Notes: generated from the letters alone by a model not told the origin. Positions 1 to 10,039 are shown, counted from the first letter of the stretch. The stretch is DNA of 64,000 nt from Gordonia lacunae (GCF_002149015.1 NZ_NGFO01000020.1:1-64000), one strand, 5' to 3'. Numbers and translations: made by a program.

Positions 1-410
1 CCCCTGAGGAGCGAGCTAGCGACCGTCACCCCCGCTCCCTGAGGAGCGAGCGTCACCCCCGCCCCCTGAGGAGCGAGCTTGCGAGCGTCACGAAGGGTCC
101 TGGCGAGATGGGTGGCAGACCCTTCGTGACGCGCCCTCCGCAAGCTCCGGGCGCTCCTCAGGGAGCAGAGATTTGGCGCTTCCGCAAGCGTCCGGGCGCT
201 CCTCAGGGAGCAGAGATTTGGCGCTTCCGCAAGCGTCCGGGCGCTCCTCAGGGAGCAGAGGTTTGGCGCCTCCGCAAGCTCCGGACGCTCCTCAGAGAAC
301 AGAGGTTTGGCGCTTCCGCAAGCTCCGGACGCTCCTCAGAGAACAGTGATTGGCCGCGCCCTCCGCAGGCTCCGGGCGCTCCTCAGGGGGCGGGGGGCGC
401 TCACGCTCCT
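1..410. repeat. Intergenic repeat cluster 1 (45-bp tandem array plus 13-bp inverted repeat)
   Basis: A non-coding stretch built from copies of the hairpin GCTCC-CTGA-GGAGC and its reverse complement. Six copies of the core start at 151, 196, 241, 286, 331 and 376, exactly 45 bp apart, and diverge gradually to the right. A perfect 13-bp inverted repeat, GTCACGAAGGGTC (87-99) and GACCCTTCGTGAC (118-130), lies before the array. The array stops just short of the stop codon of the gene at 417. The same family occurs near 20.3, 32.6 and 63.2 kb. Because 45 is a multiple of three, the array stays open in several frames, but the predicted peptides are repetitive Arg/Pro/Gly-rich artefacts. Confidence 0.85.
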
Positions 411-416
411 CGGTCG

Positions 417-830
417 TCAGGGAGCGGAGGCCGGGCCGACCAGCCGCTCGGCGGCGTCGACACCGGCGGCGAGCACGATGTGCAACACCGTCAGCAGCGG
501 CACGTCGTCGAGCTGGCTCGCCGGAAACGTGTAGTACTGCAACACATCTGTGGTGACCCCCGCACGATCGGAGCGTCGGAGGCTGCCGAAGCTGAGCTGG
601 GCGGCGCACGCCTCGACGTCGTCGCGGAGCGTCGGGGTGTTGGGCAGGTCCATCGCGACCATCTGCGTCAAGGCCAGCACGTCGAGGCCGTCGGCCAGCG
701 TGAGTACGCGGATCGACGCGCGGGTCGGACCGACCTGCACCACCAGCGAGTCGGCGTCGGGACGGTCGACGGGCCCGAGTTCGGCGACGATCTCGGCGGT
801 CCGGTCGAGGAGGGCGGCGGCGTCGGTCAC
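417..830 (-). CDS. Conserved hypothetical protein downstream of uppS (Rv2360c-like position)
   Basis: Encodes 137 aa from a GTG at 830 whose GTGA overlaps the uppS stop, so the two are probably translationally coupled. No signal peptide or membrane segment is visible. The sequence is acidic at the N-terminus and has a strand-rich middle ([19 protein letters not shown]) and a C-terminal helix ([19 protein letters not shown]). That pattern vaguely recalls YbjN/CesT-type small chaperone folds, but no motif confirms it. M. tuberculosis has a conserved unknown (Rv2360c) in the same place after its decaprenyl diphosphate synthase, so I take this as the orthologue by position. Function unknown. Confidence 0.75.
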   Translation of the reverse strand: MTDAAALLDRTAEIVAELGPVDRPDADSLVVQVGPTRASIRVLTLADGLDVLALTQMVAMDLPNTPTLRDDVEACAAQLSFGSLRRSDRAGVTTDVLQYYTFPASQLDDVPLLTVLHIVLAAGVDAAERLVGPASAP

Positions 831-1648
831 GACGGCTTCACCCCGCCGAAACGCCGGTCGCGCGAAGCATATTCGAGGCAGGCGGCCCACAGGTCCCGAC
901 GGTCGAAGTCGGGGAAGAGCTTCTCCTGGTAGACCATCTCCGCGTACGCCGACTGCCACAGCAGGAAATTCGAGATGCGTTGCTCGCCCGAGGGCCGCAG
1001 GAACAGATCGACGTCGGGCATGTCCGGCTCGTCGAGGTATCGCGCGAACGTCGACTCCGAGATCCGCTCGGGATCGATCTCGCCGCGTGCCGCACGCCGT
1101 GCGATCTCTCGTGCGGCATCGGCGATCTCGGCGCGGCCGCCGTAGTTGACGCACATCGTCAGCGTCATCGCGGTGTTGTCCTTTGTCATCTCCTCGGCGA
1201 TCTCGAGTTCACGGATCACACTGCGCCACAGGCGCGGACGACGACCGGCCCAACGTACGCGAACGCCCATCTCGTGCATCTCGTCACGCCGACGACGGAT
1301 GACGTCGCGGTTGAAGCCCATGAGGAACCGCACCTCGTCGGGGCTGCGGGACCAGTTCTCGGTGGAGAAGGCGTAGGCCGACAACCAGCCGACCCCCAAT
1401 TCGATACAGCCACAGACGGTGTCCATCAGCACGGCCTCGCCGCGCTTGTGCCCCTCGGTGCGCGGGAGCCCGCGATCGGTGGCCCAGCGGCCGTTGCCGT
1501 CCATCACCAGCGCGACGTGCTTCGGCACGAATTCGGCGGGAATGGCGGGTGGCCGCGCACCGCTCGGGTGCGGATCGGGTGGGCGGATCTCGGTGCGGAG
1601 GTTCGCGGCCTTGCGCGCCTTCGCCGAACTACCCGGCCGCAACGCCAT
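827..1648 (-). CDS. uppS: Isoprenyl transferase (Z-decaprenyl/undecaprenyl diphosphate synthase)
   Basis: A cis-prenyltransferase, 273 aa, that extends an allylic diphosphate with isopentenyl diphosphate to make the lipid carrier for peptidoglycan and arabinogalactan. The family signature [13 protein letters not shown] is present, with the catalytic Asp at residue 50, followed by [13 protein letters not shown] and, near the C-terminus, [14 protein letters not shown] and the Trp-rich end. The N-terminus is about 40 residues longer than in E. coli UppS, as in mycobacterial decaprenyl synthases next to recO (Rv2361c). It starts inside the 3' end of recO (20-bp overlap) and its stop overlaps the next gene. 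Product chain length (C50 or C55) cannot be read from sequence; C50 is inferred from lineage. Confidence 0.93.
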   Translation of the reverse strand: MALRPGSSAKARKAANLRTEIRPPDPHPSGARPPAIPAEFVPKHVALVMDGNGRWATDRGLPRTEGHKRGEAVLMDTVCGCIELGVGWLSAYAFSTENWSRSPDEVRFLMGFNRDVIRRRRDEMHEMGVRVRWAGRRPRLWRSVIRELEIAEEMTKDNTAMTLTMCVNYGGRAEIADAAREIARRAARGEIDPERISESTFARYLDEPDMPDVDLFLRPSGEQRISNFLLWQSAYAEMVYQEKLFPDFDRRDLWAACLEYASRDRRFGGVKPS

Positions 1649-2438
1649 CGTCGACCCTCCTCACACCCGTGTCCACACCCGTCTCCATCAGCCTATGAGG
1701 GGCGGTGCGTTCGATCAGCGGCAGGGTTCGGAGCTGACGTTCCAGATGCCACTGCAGATGTGCGGCCGTGAGCCCGCTGGCCTGGCGACGCAGCGACGGA
1801 GTCGCGTCGACCACGTCGTCCCACCGGCCGCGGAACAGGGCCTCCATGAGGTCGAGCACGCCGGGCGACGGGGTCGCCGATCCGGGCGGGCGACACGGCA
1901 GACAGACGGCGCCGCCCGCGGCGACATGGAAGGCCCGATGCGGGCCGGGCGTCGCGCACCGCGCGCACTCCTCCAGCGCCGGCATCCAGCCCGCGCTGTA
2001 CATGGCACGCAGCAGATAGGCGTCCAGGATCAGTTCTCGAGGCCGGCGGTCGTCGGCCAGTGCCGCCAGAGCCCCCACCGTCAGCCGGTGCAGCTGACGG
2101 GTGGGCGCTCGTTCTTCGCCCGCGAGCCGCTCCGCGGTCTCGAGGACCGCACACGCCGTCGTGTAGCGCCCGTAGTCGGCGACGATGGCATCGGCGAAGG
2201 CGTGCAGGCTGTGCACCTGGGTGACCACGTCGAGACTGCGGCCGGGATACAGGTGCACGTCGATGTGGGCGAAGGGCTCGAGCCGGGCCCCGAACTTCGA
2301 CCGCGTCCGCCGGACGCCCTTGGCCACCGCGCGCACGAGACCGTGTTCGGCGGTGAGCAGCGTGATGATGCGATCGGCCTCGCCCAGCTTGTGCTGGCGC
2401 AGCACGACGGCCTCATCCCGGTAGAACCTCACCGCCAC
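1629..2438 (-). CDS. recO: DNA repair protein RecO
   Basis: A 269-aa RecO that loads RecA onto SSB-covered single-stranded DNA in the RecFOR pathway. The N-terminus has the expected OB-fold opening ([21 protein letters not shown]) and basic [11 protein letters not shown]. The zinc-binding region of actinobacterial RecO is visible as CARC at about residue 166 and CLPC about 20 residues later. GTG is the only in-frame start that preserves the conserved N-terminus; the ATG 2 nt upstream is out of frame. The 3' end overlaps uppS, and order era - recO - uppS matches mycobacteria. Confidence 0.92.
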   Translation of the reverse strand: MAVRFYRDEAVVLRQHKLGEADRIITLLTAEHGLVRAVAKGVRRTRSKFGARLEPFAHIDVHLYPGRSLDVVTQVHSLHAFADAIVADYGRYTTACAVLETAERLAGEERAPTRQLHRLTVGALAALADDRRPRELILDAYLLRAMYSAGWMPALEECARCATPGPHRAFHVAAGGAVCLPCRPPGSATPSPGVLDLMEALFRGRWDDVVDATPSLRRQASGLTAAHLQWHLERQLRTLPLIERTAPHRLMETGVDTGVRRVDDGVAAG

Positions 2439-2511
2439 ATTCTCCCACCGGGCACCGACACAGCAGTCCCCGACATGCCCGCCGACCCACCCCGGATCGA
2501 TGTCGAATGGG

Positions 2512-3924
2512 TCAGCCGGCGTTGACGATCTTGTCCAGCCTCGGCGGCAGCGTCATCCCGCCGGGATAGCGGTGCCAGCCCTTGCGGTCGTAGTACTTGG
2601 TGCCGAGCAGACCGAGGAGCACGCCGACGAGCAGACCGATGAAGCACTGGATGATCGACCGGCCCAAGCCCGCCGACAGGTCGGCGTCGAAGTACAGGAC
2701 CGCCCGCACACCGAGATAGATCACATGCATCGGCTCGATCGCGGCGATCCACTCGAAGAAGCGCGGACTCGCCTCGAGCGGAAGCGTCCCGCCCGACGAC
2801 GGCAGCCCGAACACGACGAAGAAGAGCAGATTGAACAGCAGCCCGGCATTGCCGAACACCGCCATCATCGCGCTGGCGCTCACGCCGACGGCGAAGATGC
2901 CGAGTACCGAGAGCATCCAGAGCACGAATCCGTTCGGGATCGATGTCCCGACCATCGCGCCGACGGCGATGAACAGGGTCGAGAGCACCACCGCGACCAG
3001 GAACATGATCGTCCACTTCGCCGCGAGCGTCGCCCACCGGCTGATCGCGAGCCGCTCGCGCAGCTGATAGAACGGCCCGTATTCGATCGGGGTCTGGCCG
3101 AGCATGCCGTCGACGACGATGCTGACCATCATCGCCCCGGTGAAGCCGGCGAGGACGAGCAGCAGGGTCAGGTAGAACGCCGACAGGCCGTTGCCCGCAC
3201 CGTTCGGGAGCGGCGTCGGCTCGGACACCTCGACGGCCACCGGGCTCGCGAGCGCGAGCTGCGCGGCGCCGGTGAACGTGATGTCGTTGCGATCGAGCTG
3301 CGTGCGGACCTGCTCGGTCAGCTGCGCGCCGACCTGATCGTTGACGCGCGTACGCACCTGGTCGGCGAGGGTGGTGGTGATCGACGACGCGAACGCCCCG
3401 GAGCCCCGGTTGATGAAGATGTCGATGGTCGGTTTCGCCGGTTCGGCGGTGAGGACCGTCGACCGGCCCAGTGCGACAGCCCGATTCGTGAAGTTCGAGC
3501 CGACGACGATGACGCCGTACACCTTGCCGCTGTTGAGTTCGGACAGGGCGGTCGACCGGTCGGTCCGGCTCACGACGATCCCGTTCTCCGCCGCCGAGGA
3601 GATGATGCCCTCGGCGACCTGGTCACCGAAGTTCTGCTGGGTGGACTGTCCGTCGGCGTTCTGCACCTCGCCGCCGGCGTCCTCCTGCACCAGTGCGACC
3701 GGGAAGTCGTGCAGGTGGCGCTGCGGGTCGACGACCGCCGCCATGTACAGCGCGGCCATCAGCGAGAACATCACCGCCACCAGCGCGAGTGGGGCGAGCC
3801 AGAAGCGTGGCGACCCCAGCACTCCCGCGATCGTGCGACCCGTCGGCTGATCGGCGTCCGGCGCTTCGTGCGCTCCCCTGCCGAGTGCGTCTCCCGGCTG
3901 TTCCGGCGACTCGTGCGTTCCCAT
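2512..3924 (-). CDS. YhgE/Pip-like membrane protein (DUF3533 / ABC-2 type)
   Basis: A 470-aa integral membrane protein. One transmembrane helix lies near residues 42-65 (FWLAPLALVAVMFSLMAALY), followed by a roughly 170-residue extracytoplasmic region, then five or six more helices in the C-terminal half. This is the layout of YhgE/Pip and SNG1-like proteins, related to the membrane halves of ABC-2 exporters. The exported domain carries repeated DQVRTRVNDQVGAQL-type helical segments. No ATPase partner is adjacent. It sits between recO and era, where M. tuberculosis has amiA2, so the position is lineage-variable. Its role is unknown; export or envelope stress are guesses. Confidence 0.8.
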   Translation of the reverse strand: MGTHESPEQPGDALGRGAHEAPDADQPTGRTIAGVLGSPRFWLAPLALVAVMFSLMAALYMAAVVDPQRHLHDFPVALVQEDAGGEVQNADGQSTQQNFGDQVAEGIISSAAENGIVVSRTDRSTALSELNSGKVYGVIVVGSNFTNRAVALGRSTVLTAEPAKPTIDIFINRGSGAFASSITTTLADQVRTRVNDQVGAQLTEQVRTQLDRNDITFTGAAQLALASPVAVEVSEPTPLPNGAGNGLSAFYLTLLLVLAGFTGAMMVSIVVDGMLGQTPIEYGPFYQLRERLAISRWATLAAKWTIMFLVAVVLSTLFIAVGAMVGTSIPNGFVLWMLSVLGIFAVGVSASAMMAVFGNAGLLFNLLFFVVFGLPSSGGTLPLEASPRFFEWIAAIEPMHVIYLGVRAVLYFDADLSAGLGRSIIQCFIGLLVGVLLGLLGTKYYDRKGWHRYPGGMTLPPRLDKIVNAG

Positions 3925-3980
3925 CGGCGTACCTCCCCGCAGGCCGCCCCTGCCGGCGTCAGGCCGTCAGGAACACGCTG

Positions 3981-4892
3981 CTAGAAACCCAATCGACGCA
4001 ACTGCTTGGGGTCGCGTTGCCAGTCCTTGGCGACCTTCACATGCAGATCCAGGTACACCTTGGTCCCCAGCAGCCGCTCGATCTGTGCGCGGGCAACTGT
4101 ACCGACCTCTTTCAGACGCGCACCCCTGTGCCCGATGATGATGCCCTTCTGGCTGTCGCGCTCGACGAACAGCACGGCGTGGACGTCGACCATCGGCGGC
4201 AGCTTCGGATCCCGGTCCTCGCGGTCGATGACTTCCTCGATCACGACGGCCAGTGAGTGCGGCAGTTCGTCGTGCACGCCCTCGAGAGCGGCTTCACGGA
4301 TGAATTCAGCCATCAGGACCTGCTCGGGCTCGTCGGTGAGTTCACCGTCCGGGTAGAACGCGGGGCCCTCCTCCATGAGGCTCACCAGCACGTCGGACAG
4401 CACGTCGAGCTGCTTGCCCGACTTCGCCGACACCGGGACGACCTCCGACTCCGGGCCGAGTACCTGCGACAGCGCCAGCAACTGCTTCGCGACCTGCTCG
4501 GGAGCGACGCGGTCGATCTTGGTGACCACGCCGATGATCGTCGTGCGCGGAGCCATCTCGCGCACCTGCGAGATGATCCAGCGGTCACCGGGTCCGATCG
4601 CCTCGTCGGCCGGTATGCAGACACCGATGACGTCGACCTCGGAGTATGTGTCGCGGACGAGGTCGTTGAGCCGCTGGCCGAGCAGGGTACGCGGGCGATG
4701 CAGACCGGGGGTGTCGACGAGGATCAACTGGGCGTCCGGCCGGTTGACGATCCCGCGGATGGTGTGACGGGTGGTCTGCGGCCGGTTCGACGTGATCGCG
4801 ATCTTCTCGCCGACGAGGGCATTGGTGAGCGTGGATTTGCCGGTGTTGGGCCGGCCCACGAAACAGACGAAGCCCGAACGGAACTCAGGCAT
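3981..4892 (-). CDS. era: GTPase Era
   Basis: A 303-aa Ras-like GTPase with a KH domain that binds the 3' end of 16S rRNA and assists 30S assembly. G1 is GRPNTGKST (residues 13-21), G3 is DTPGLH, G4 is TKID, and the KH GxxG loop reads IIGHRGARLKEVG near the C-terminus. I use the ATG at 4892, which overlaps the preceding stop by 8 nt and gives the usual length; a longer reading from 4922 adds ten non-conserved residues. It lies directly downstream of the deaminase-like gene in a run of overlapping ribosome-maturation genes (ybeY, phoH, era). Confidence 0.95.
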   Translation of the reverse strand: MPEFRSGFVCFVGRPNTGKSTLTNALVGEKIAITSNRPQTTRHTIRGIVNRPDAQLILVDTPGLHRPRTLLGQRLNDLVRDTYSEVDVIGVCIPADEAIGPGDRWIISQVREMAPRTTIIGVVTKIDRVAPEQVAKQLLALSQVLGPESEVVPVSAKSGKQLDVLSDVLVSLMEEGPAFYPDGELTDEPEQVLMAEFIREAALEGVHDELPHSLAVVIEEVIDREDRDPKLPPMVDVHAVLFVERDSQKGIIIGHRGARLKEVGTVARAQIERLLGTKVYLDLHVKVAKDWQRDPKQLRRLGF

Positions 4893-5229
4893 CCGCGCGC
4901 CCGATGCGCTGCTGCGGTGCACCCGCGGTGTCGGTCAGGACCGCGTACGCCTCGGGGCTGAGTTCGTGCAGGGTGTCCAGGCCCGGATCGTCGGGGTCAC
5001 CGTTGACGACGACCGCCGCCTCGAAGGAGCGCGCCCCGCTCGAGAGCGCGGACGCCACCGCCACCTGCAGTCCGGTGAGGGTCAGGGTGCGGGTCCGCAC
5101 GTCGGCGCCGGCGTAGGTGCGGCCGTCGCCGTCCCGGACCGCGGCACCCGACGGCGACTCGGCGCGCGCCAGCGCGCCCCGGGCGAGCACCACGAGCTTG
5201 CGATCCTCGTCGGTGAGGGTCTCGGTCAC
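4885..5229 (-). CDS. Degenerate cytidine deaminase-like protein (Rv2365c-like)
   Basis: A 114-aa protein that keeps the cytidine deaminase scaffold ([20 protein letters not shown] and [16 protein letters not shown]). Where active enzymes have the zinc-binding C-A-E it reads T-G-L-Q, and the second PCxxC zinc site is absent, so catalysis is unlikely. M. tuberculosis Rv2365c occupies the same slot before era. The GTG start overlaps the stop of the CorC-like gene (GTGA). It may be a structural or regulatory relic kept for its place in the operon. Family assignment is moderately sure; loss of activity follows from missing ligands. Confidence 0.8.
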   Translation of the reverse strand: MTETLTDEDRKLVVLARGALARAESPSGAAVRDGDGRTYAGADVRTRTLTLTGLQVAVASALSSGARSFEAAVVVNGDPDDPGLDTLHELSPEAYAVLTDTAGAPQQRIGRADA

Positions 5230-6695
5230 TGGTTCATCCTTGCTCTCGGATCGTCTGCGCTGTCGCGATCGGCGGTGTCGGCGTCCGGGGCGTCGTCGCC
5301 CTTGTCTCTCGCCGCCCGCTCGGCCCGCCGTTCGTCCTCGTGGTCGCGGGCCGCGGCACGTTCGGCACGTCCCTGCGATCGGCTCGAGTGGCCGCGGTGC
5401 TCGTCGCGCCGGGACTCCTCCTCCGCGCCGGGCACCCGCGTGACCAGTACCGTGATGATGCGTTGGCGGCCTTGGCGATTGGGGCCGCCCTCGGCCACCA
5501 GCTGCAGTCCGTGGTATTCGACCCGGGCGCCGGGCAACGGCACACGACCCAGTTCCAGGCCGACGAGTCCGCCGACCGTCTCGACCTCTTCCTCGGCGAT
5601 CTCGACGTCGAACAGCTCGCCGAGGTCTTCCACCGGCAGCCGTGCCGACACCCGGTAGGACCCGTCACCGAGGTCCTCGACCGGGGCGAGCTCGTCGGTG
5701 TCGTACTCGTCGGTGATCTCGCCGACGATCTCCTCCAGCACGTCCTCGATGGTCACCAGCCCGGCGATACCGCCGTACTCGTCGACGAGCATGGCCATGT
5801 GGTTGCGCTCACGCTGCATGTCGGCGAGCACCCGGTCGAGGGGTTTGGAGTCGGGGATGAACTCGGCGTCGCGCATCACGTCGACGACGCGCAGCGTCGT
5901 GGGATCGACGCGCTGGGCGACCGTTCGCGCCACCAGGTCCTTGAGATACACAATGCCCAGGACGTCGTCGGTGTTCTCACCGATGACCGGGATCCGCGAA
6001 TGTCCGGACCGCGTCGCGAGGCTCGTGGCCTGCAGCGCGGTCTTGTCGGCCTCGATCCACACCATCTCCGGGCGCGGGACCATCACCTCGCGGGCGCTGG
6101 TGTCGCCGAGGTCGAACACCGACTGGATCATCCGGCGCTCGTCGGCGGCGACGACGCCCGATGCCTCGGCGAGGTCGACGACCTCGCGCAACTCGACCTC
6201 GGTCGCGAACGGGCCGTTGCGGAATCCGCGACCCGGCGTGAGGGCGTTACCGATCAGGATCAGCAGGCGGGTCAGCGGTTTGAGCAGCACTCCCAGCGCG
6301 AACAGCAGGTACGACGACGCGAGCGCGATCGTGTACGCGTGCTGCCGGCCCAGGGTCCGGGGTCCGACGCCGACGGCGACATACGAGACCACCGTCATGG
6401 CCGCGATGGCCACCGCCAGTCCCCCGCCGACACCGATCAGCTGCGTCGCGGCGACCGCGACGAGCGCAACGGCCGCGGTCTCGCACACGACCCGGAGAAG
6501 CACCACGAGCCCGACATAGGTCGCGCGTGCGTCGAGGATGCCCGCCAGACGGCGCGCGCCCGCGCGCCCCTCGCGGACCATGTCGTCGACCCGGGCGTTC
6601 GACACGGTCGACACCGCGGTGTCCACCGCCGCGAAGACTCCACCGATCCCGATCAACACGACTGCGGCCACGATGAACCAGTAGTCAGAGGTCAC
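5226..6695 (-). CDS. CNNM/CorC-family membrane protein with CBS domains
   Basis: A 489-aa protein: N-terminal DUF21 membrane domain (helices near residues 5-27, 60-80, 90-110 and 125-145), paired CBS domains (around [16 protein letters not shown] and [14 protein letters not shown]), and a C-terminal CorC/HlyC transporter-associated domain ([16 protein letters not shown]). A charged tail of about 70 residues rich in Arg, Asp and Glu follows and looks disordered. Relatives are implicated in Mg2+/Co2+ homeostasis, but transport is unproven for most bacterial members. GTG at 6695 overlaps the ybeY stop (GTGA); the longer open frame upstream is only ybeY read in another frame. Confidence 0.9.
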   Translation of the reverse strand: MTSDYWFIVAAVVLIGIGGVFAAVDTAVSTVSNARVDDMVREGRAGARRLAGILDARATYVGLVVLLRVVCETAAVALVAVAATQLIGVGGGLAVAIAAMTVVSYVAVGVGPRTLGRQHAYTIALASSYLLFALGVLLKPLTRLLILIGNALTPGRGFRNGPFATEVELREVVDLAEASGVVAADERRMIQSVFDLGDTSAREVMVPRPEMVWIEADKTALQATSLATRSGHSRIPVIGENTDDVLGIVYLKDLVARTVAQRVDPTTLRVVDVMRDAEFIPDSKPLDRVLADMQRERNHMAMLVDEYGGIAGLVTIEDVLEEIVGEITDEYDTDELAPVEDLGDGSYRVSARLPVEDLGELFDVEIAEEEVETVGGLVGLELGRVPLPGARVEYHGLQLVAEGGPNRQGRQRIITVLVTRVPGAEEESRRDEHRGHSSRSQGRAERAAARDHEDERRAERAARDKGDDAPDADTADRDSADDPRARMNQ

Positions 6696-7279
6696 CCTCG
6701 GTCCTCCTCGGACCGCGTCGGGGCACCGGGGGCCGGCGTTCCGCCCTCGATGCCGGTGAAACCGATGTTGGACAGCAGCCGCGAATCGCGGTCGGTCTGT
6801 CGTTGCTCCTGCGCGCGGCGATGACGTTCGGCGTAGAACGCGTCGAGGATGCGGTTCTGCAACCCGAACATCTCGCGCTCCTCCTCCGGCTCGGCGTGGT
6901 CGTAGCCGAGGAGGTGGAGGACGCCGTGGATGGTCAGCATCGCCAGCTCGTGCTCGAAGGAGCGTTTCGCCTCCCGCGCCTGCTTCCGGGCGAAGTCGGG
7001 GCACAGCACGATGTCGCCCAGAATCGCCGGACCCGGGTCGGTCGCGTCCGGCCGACCGCCGGGCACGAGTTCGTCCATCGGGAAACTCATCACGTCGGTC
7101 GGACCGGGCAGGTCCATCCACTGCACGTGCATGTCCGCCATGGTGTCCTCGTCGACGCACAGCACCGACAGCAGCGCCGCCGGATTGACGTCCATCGCGT
7201 TCACCGCGAAGCGGGCGGCGTCGATGATCAGCTCCGCCGGGACCTCGACCCCGGATTCATTGGCCAGTTCGATGCTCAT
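6692..7279 (-). CDS. ybeY: Endoribonuclease YbeY (16S rRNA maturation)
   Basis: A 195-aa metal-dependent endoribonuclease involved in 16S rRNA 3'-end processing and 70S quality control. The zinc-binding signature [11 protein letters not shown] is intact, with ligands His118, His122 and His128. The protein runs about 35 residues past the usual end with a hydrophilic tail ending in [11 protein letters not shown] overlaps the phoH stop (ATGA). phoH-ybeY-CBS protein-era is a classic conserved cluster. Confidence 0.95.
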   Translation of the reverse strand: MSIELANESGVEVPAELIIDAARFAVNAMDVNPAALLSVLCVDEDTMADMHVQWMDLPGPTDVMSFPMDELVPGGRPDATDPGPAILGDIVLCPDFARKQAREAKRSFEHELAMLTIHGVLHLLGYDHAEPEEEREMFGLQNRILDAFYAERHRRAQEQRQTDRDSRLLSNIGFTGIEGGTPAPGAPTRSEEDRG

Positions 7280-8358
7280 GAGCGACGTCCCTGGGAGGCG
7301 GCCCGACGCGCGGCGCGGTTACCGCCCAGCGCCGTGTTCGGCAGTCCTCGCTGCGCCTCCTCGGCTCGTCCGTAGGCGTCGACGATGTCGGCGACCAGCC
7401 GGTGCCGGACCACGTCCTGGCTGGTCAGCCGCGCGAAGTGGATGTCGTCGATGCCTTCCAGGATCTCCGATGCCGCGAGCAGCCCGCTGCGGGCCCCGCC
7501 GGGCAGGTCCACCTGGGTCACGTCGCCGGTGACGACGACCTTGGAACCGAAGCCCAGGCGGGTCAGGAACATCTTCATCTGTTCGCTCGTCGTGTTCTGC
7601 GCCTCGTCGAGGATGATGAACGCGTCGTTGAGCGTGCGTCCGCGCATGTAGGCCAGCGGCGCGACCTCGATGACCCCGGCGGCCATCAACTTCGGGATCG
7701 CCTCGGGGTCCATCATGTCGTGCAGTGCGTCGTACAGCGGGCGCAGGTAGGGGTCGATCTTCTCGCTCAGCGTGCCCGGCAGGAAGCCGAGGCGCTCGCC
7801 GGCCTCGACCGCCGGTCTGGTCAGGATGATGCGGTTGACCGACTTCGACTGCAGCGCCTGGACGGCCTTGGCCATCGCGAGGTAGGTCTTGCCGGTACCG
7901 GCCGGACCCAGACCGAACACGATGGTGTGGGTGTCGATGGCGTCGACGTAGTGCTTCTGGTTGAGCGTCTTGGGCCGGATCGTCTTGCCTCGTCGCGACA
8001 GGATGTCGAGCGACAGCACGTCGGCGGGCGACTCCTCGGTGCCGTCGGACAGCATGGACACGCTGTGCCGTACGAGATCGGGTGTCAGCGGGGTTCCCCG
8101 GCCGACGAGGTCGACGAGTTCGGCGATGACGCGCTCGGATGCGGCGACCTCCGCGGACTCACCGGTGAGCGTCACCTGGTTGCCGCGGACGTGGATGTCG
8201 GCGGGCAGGAGCTGCTCGAGCGTACGCAGGTTGACGTCACTGGCGCCGAGCAGCCCGAACACGACTCCGGGAGAGACTTCGACAGTGGATGTGACCCCAG
8301 ACCGGCGCGGCTGCGTACGGCTGGATTGCCCGCTCTGGTCGGGGTTGTCGTCACTCAC
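7276..8358 (-). CDS. phoH: PhoH family ATPase
   Basis: A 360-aa PhoH-like P-loop protein. Walker A is [15 protein letters not shown] and Walker B is FIILDEAQN; an N-terminal KH-like segment ([18 protein letters not shown]) precedes the ATPase domain. The family is related to superfamily I helicases and is linked to RNA metabolism by its fixed neighbour ybeY. I chose GTG at 8358 because an AGGAGT Shine-Dalgarno lies 10 nt upstream (8369-8374); an upstream extension of 64 codons has no conserved content. The C-terminal tail ([14 protein letters not shown]) is basic. The 155 nt between this start and the next stop show no further gene. Confidence 0.93.
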   Translation of the reverse strand: MSDDNPDQSGQSSRTQPRRSGVTSTVEVSPGVVFGLLGASDVNLRTLEQLLPADIHVRGNQVTLTGESAEVAASERVIAELVDLVGRGTPLTPDLVRHSVSMLSDGTEESPADVLSLDILSRRGKTIRPKTLNQKHYVDAIDTHTIVFGLGPAGTGKTYLAMAKAVQALQSKSVNRIILTRPAVEAGERLGFLPGTLSEKIDPYLRPLYDALHDMMDPEAIPKLMAAGVIEVAPLAYMRGRTLNDAFIILDEAQNTTSEQMKMFLTRLGFGSKVVVTGDVTQVDLPGGARSGLLAASEILEGIDDIHFARLTSQDVVRHRLVADIVDAYGRAEEAQRGLPNTALGGNRAARRAASQGRRS

Positions 8359-8513
8359 GTATGAAATCACTCCTGGTGTTCTGTGCTGGATGCAGTTCTC
8401 TTCTGGATGCCTGCTGTTGTGTTCACGGCGACCCCGGCGTGGCGCGGCCGCGGCGCGCAGAGGCGTGGCCAGTGTATCGCGGTGCAACAGCCGATCAGCA
8501 GGCAATATTTCCG

Positions 8514-9293
8514 TCAGATCCCGAGCACCCGGATCGTCTGCCGCGTGCACGCGCTGCGCGGGTCGACGAAGGCGTCGTGCCCCTCCCCCGGGACGGCGAG
8601 GAATTCCGCGGACTGGCCGCGCGCGATCGCGGCCGCGACGTACCGGCGGCTGGACTCGATCGGGATGAGATCGTCGGTCTCGCCGTGTATCGCCACGACG
8701 TGGGCGTCGACGACCGGCGCCAGCAGGGGCGAGGCATCGGCGTACCGTCGCGGCGACTCGCTGAACGGCCGGCCCATGAAGGCCCGCACCGAGTCTCGGT
8801 CGGCCGCGGCGACGGTGTCGAGCACGGCTGCCTGGGCGACGACGGTGGTGATGGTGGCGGTCGCGGTGCGGGCGCCGAGCTGCCCGACGGCCCAGACCGC
8901 GAGCTGGCCACCGGCCGAGTGCCCGACGACCGCCGTCGAGGAGAAGTCGACGCCGCCCGCCGGGAGCAGGTCACGGATGGGCCCGTCGAGGGCACCGAGC
9001 GCATCGAGGACATCCCGGCCGGTGTTCGGCCATCCGCCACCCTCTTCGCCGACCCGGCGGTATTCGATGTTCCACACCGCCGCCCCGCGCTCGGCGAGCA
9101 TGCGGGCGATCGCCGTCTGCGTCGTCGAGCCGAATTCGACCGACCAGGACCCGCCGTGCACGAGCACCACGAGCCGCGCGGGCCCCGCGGCGTCGAAACC
9201 GTCGGCGGGCACGTACAGGTGCCCGAATTGTGAAGGCGCCGAGCCATACTCGATCTTCGTTCGACGCACGGAGCGGCGTCCGACGACACTCAT
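8514..9293 (-). CDS. Alpha/beta-hydrolase (esterase/lipase-like)
   Basis: A 259-aa cytosolic alpha/beta-hydrolase. The oxyanion motif HGGSW, nucleophile elbow VVGHSAGGQ, and late acidic and His residues (HGETDDLIP; GEGHDAF) give a full Ser-Asp-His triad, as in the HSL/kynurenine-formamidase-like esterases. No signal peptide. ATG at 9293 overlaps the rsmE stop (ATGA), so it is coupled to rsmE; a start 9 nt further upstream is possible. Substrate unknown. Confidence 0.85.
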   Translation of the reverse strand: MSVVGRRSVRRTKIEYGSAPSQFGHLYVPADGFDAAGPARLVVLVHGGSWSVEFGSTTQTAIARMLAERGAAVWNIEYRRVGEEGGGWPNTGRDVLDALGALDGPIRDLLPAGGVDFSSTAVVGHSAGGQLAVWAVGQLGARTATATITTVVAQAAVLDTVAAADRDSVRAFMGRPFSESPRRYADASPLLAPVVDAHVVAIHGETDDLIPIESSRRYVAAAIARGQSAEFLAVPGEGHDAFVDPRSACTRQTIRVLGI

Positions 9294-10039
9294 CGCGTCC
9301 ACCGGCGGGTGAGCACCCCGATCGCACCGAGCGCCACCGCGGCCGCCGTCGACGTGCGCAGCACCTCGGGACCGAGCACGACCGACTGCGCACCGAGTGC
9401 GGTCAGGTCGGCGACCTCACCGCCGTCGAGACCACCCTCCGGCCCGACCACGAGCAGGATCTCGCAGGCGTCGGCGAGTGGCAGGTGTGCGAGGGGTTGG
9501 GCGGCCTCCTCGTGCAGAACGGCGACGACCCCGCCCGCGGCCACCACGTCCGCGCAGCGGGCTCGGACGTCGATGGTGGTCGCGAGGTCGGTGACCTCCG
9601 GTATCCACGGACGCCGACTCTGCTTCGCGGCCGCCGACGCCGCGGCCCGCCATTTGCCGACGCCTTTGTCCGCCTTGCCCGTCCATCGCGACACGCAGCG
9701 CAGTGCCTGCCAGGGCACGATGACGTCGACGCCGGCCTCGGTGGCGAGGTCGACCGCGAGTTCGGACCGTTCGGACTTCGGCAGCGCCTGTACCAGTGTC
9801 ACCTGTGGGGTGGGGCGTGCCTCGAACGAGAGGTCGTGGACGGTCGCCACCAGCGTGTCCTTGGCGGTAATCTCCCGGATCTCGCAACCGCCCACCGATC
9901 CGGCGCCGTCACCGACGAGGATTCGTTCGCCGACACCGAGCCGGGCGACGGTGACCGCGTGCCGACCCTCGGGTCCGCTCAGGGTCACCTCGGCCCCGGG
10001 AGCCGGCACGGACTCCGCCCAGAACAACGGTGGACTCAC
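9290..10039 (-). CDS. rsmE: 16S rRNA (uracil-1498-N3)-methyltransferase RsmE
   Basis: A 249-aa SPOUT-class methyltransferase that methylates U1498 of 16S rRNA. An N-terminal PUA-like domain is followed by the SPOUT domain with LLVVGPEGGLDGGEV and LGPEVLRTSTAAAVALG, which form the knotted SAM site. The start is GTG. The dnaJ-rsmE pairing here is the mycobacterial order (Rv2373c-Rv2372c). Confidence 0.93.
   Translation of the reverse strand: MSPPLFWAESVPAPGAEVTLSGPEGRHAVTVARLGVGERILVGDGAGSVGGCEIREITAKDTLVATVHDLSFEARPTPQVTLVQALPKSERSELAVDLATEAGVDVIVPWQALRCVSRWTGKADKGVGKWRAAASAAAKQSRRPWIPEVTDLATTIDVRARCADVVAAGGVVAVLHEEAAQPLAHLPLADACEILLVVGPEGGLDGGEVADLTALGAQSVVLGPEVLRTSTAAAVALGAIGVLTRRWTR

Noticed and set aside
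136..410. Possible CRISPR array
   Set aside because: Units are contiguous and nearly identical over their full length with no unique spacers and no cas genes nearby.
108..932. Long plus-strand ORF through the first repeat cluster with 15-aa repeats
   Set aside because: The repetition comes from a 45-bp non-coding array (multiple of three); the rest runs antisense to the uppS operon and has no start signal or recognisable domain.
2500..3984. 494-codon plus-strand ORF, Arg/Asp/His-rich
   Set aside because: Antisense shadow of the YhgE/Pip-like gene; low-complexity composition and no Shine-Dalgarno.
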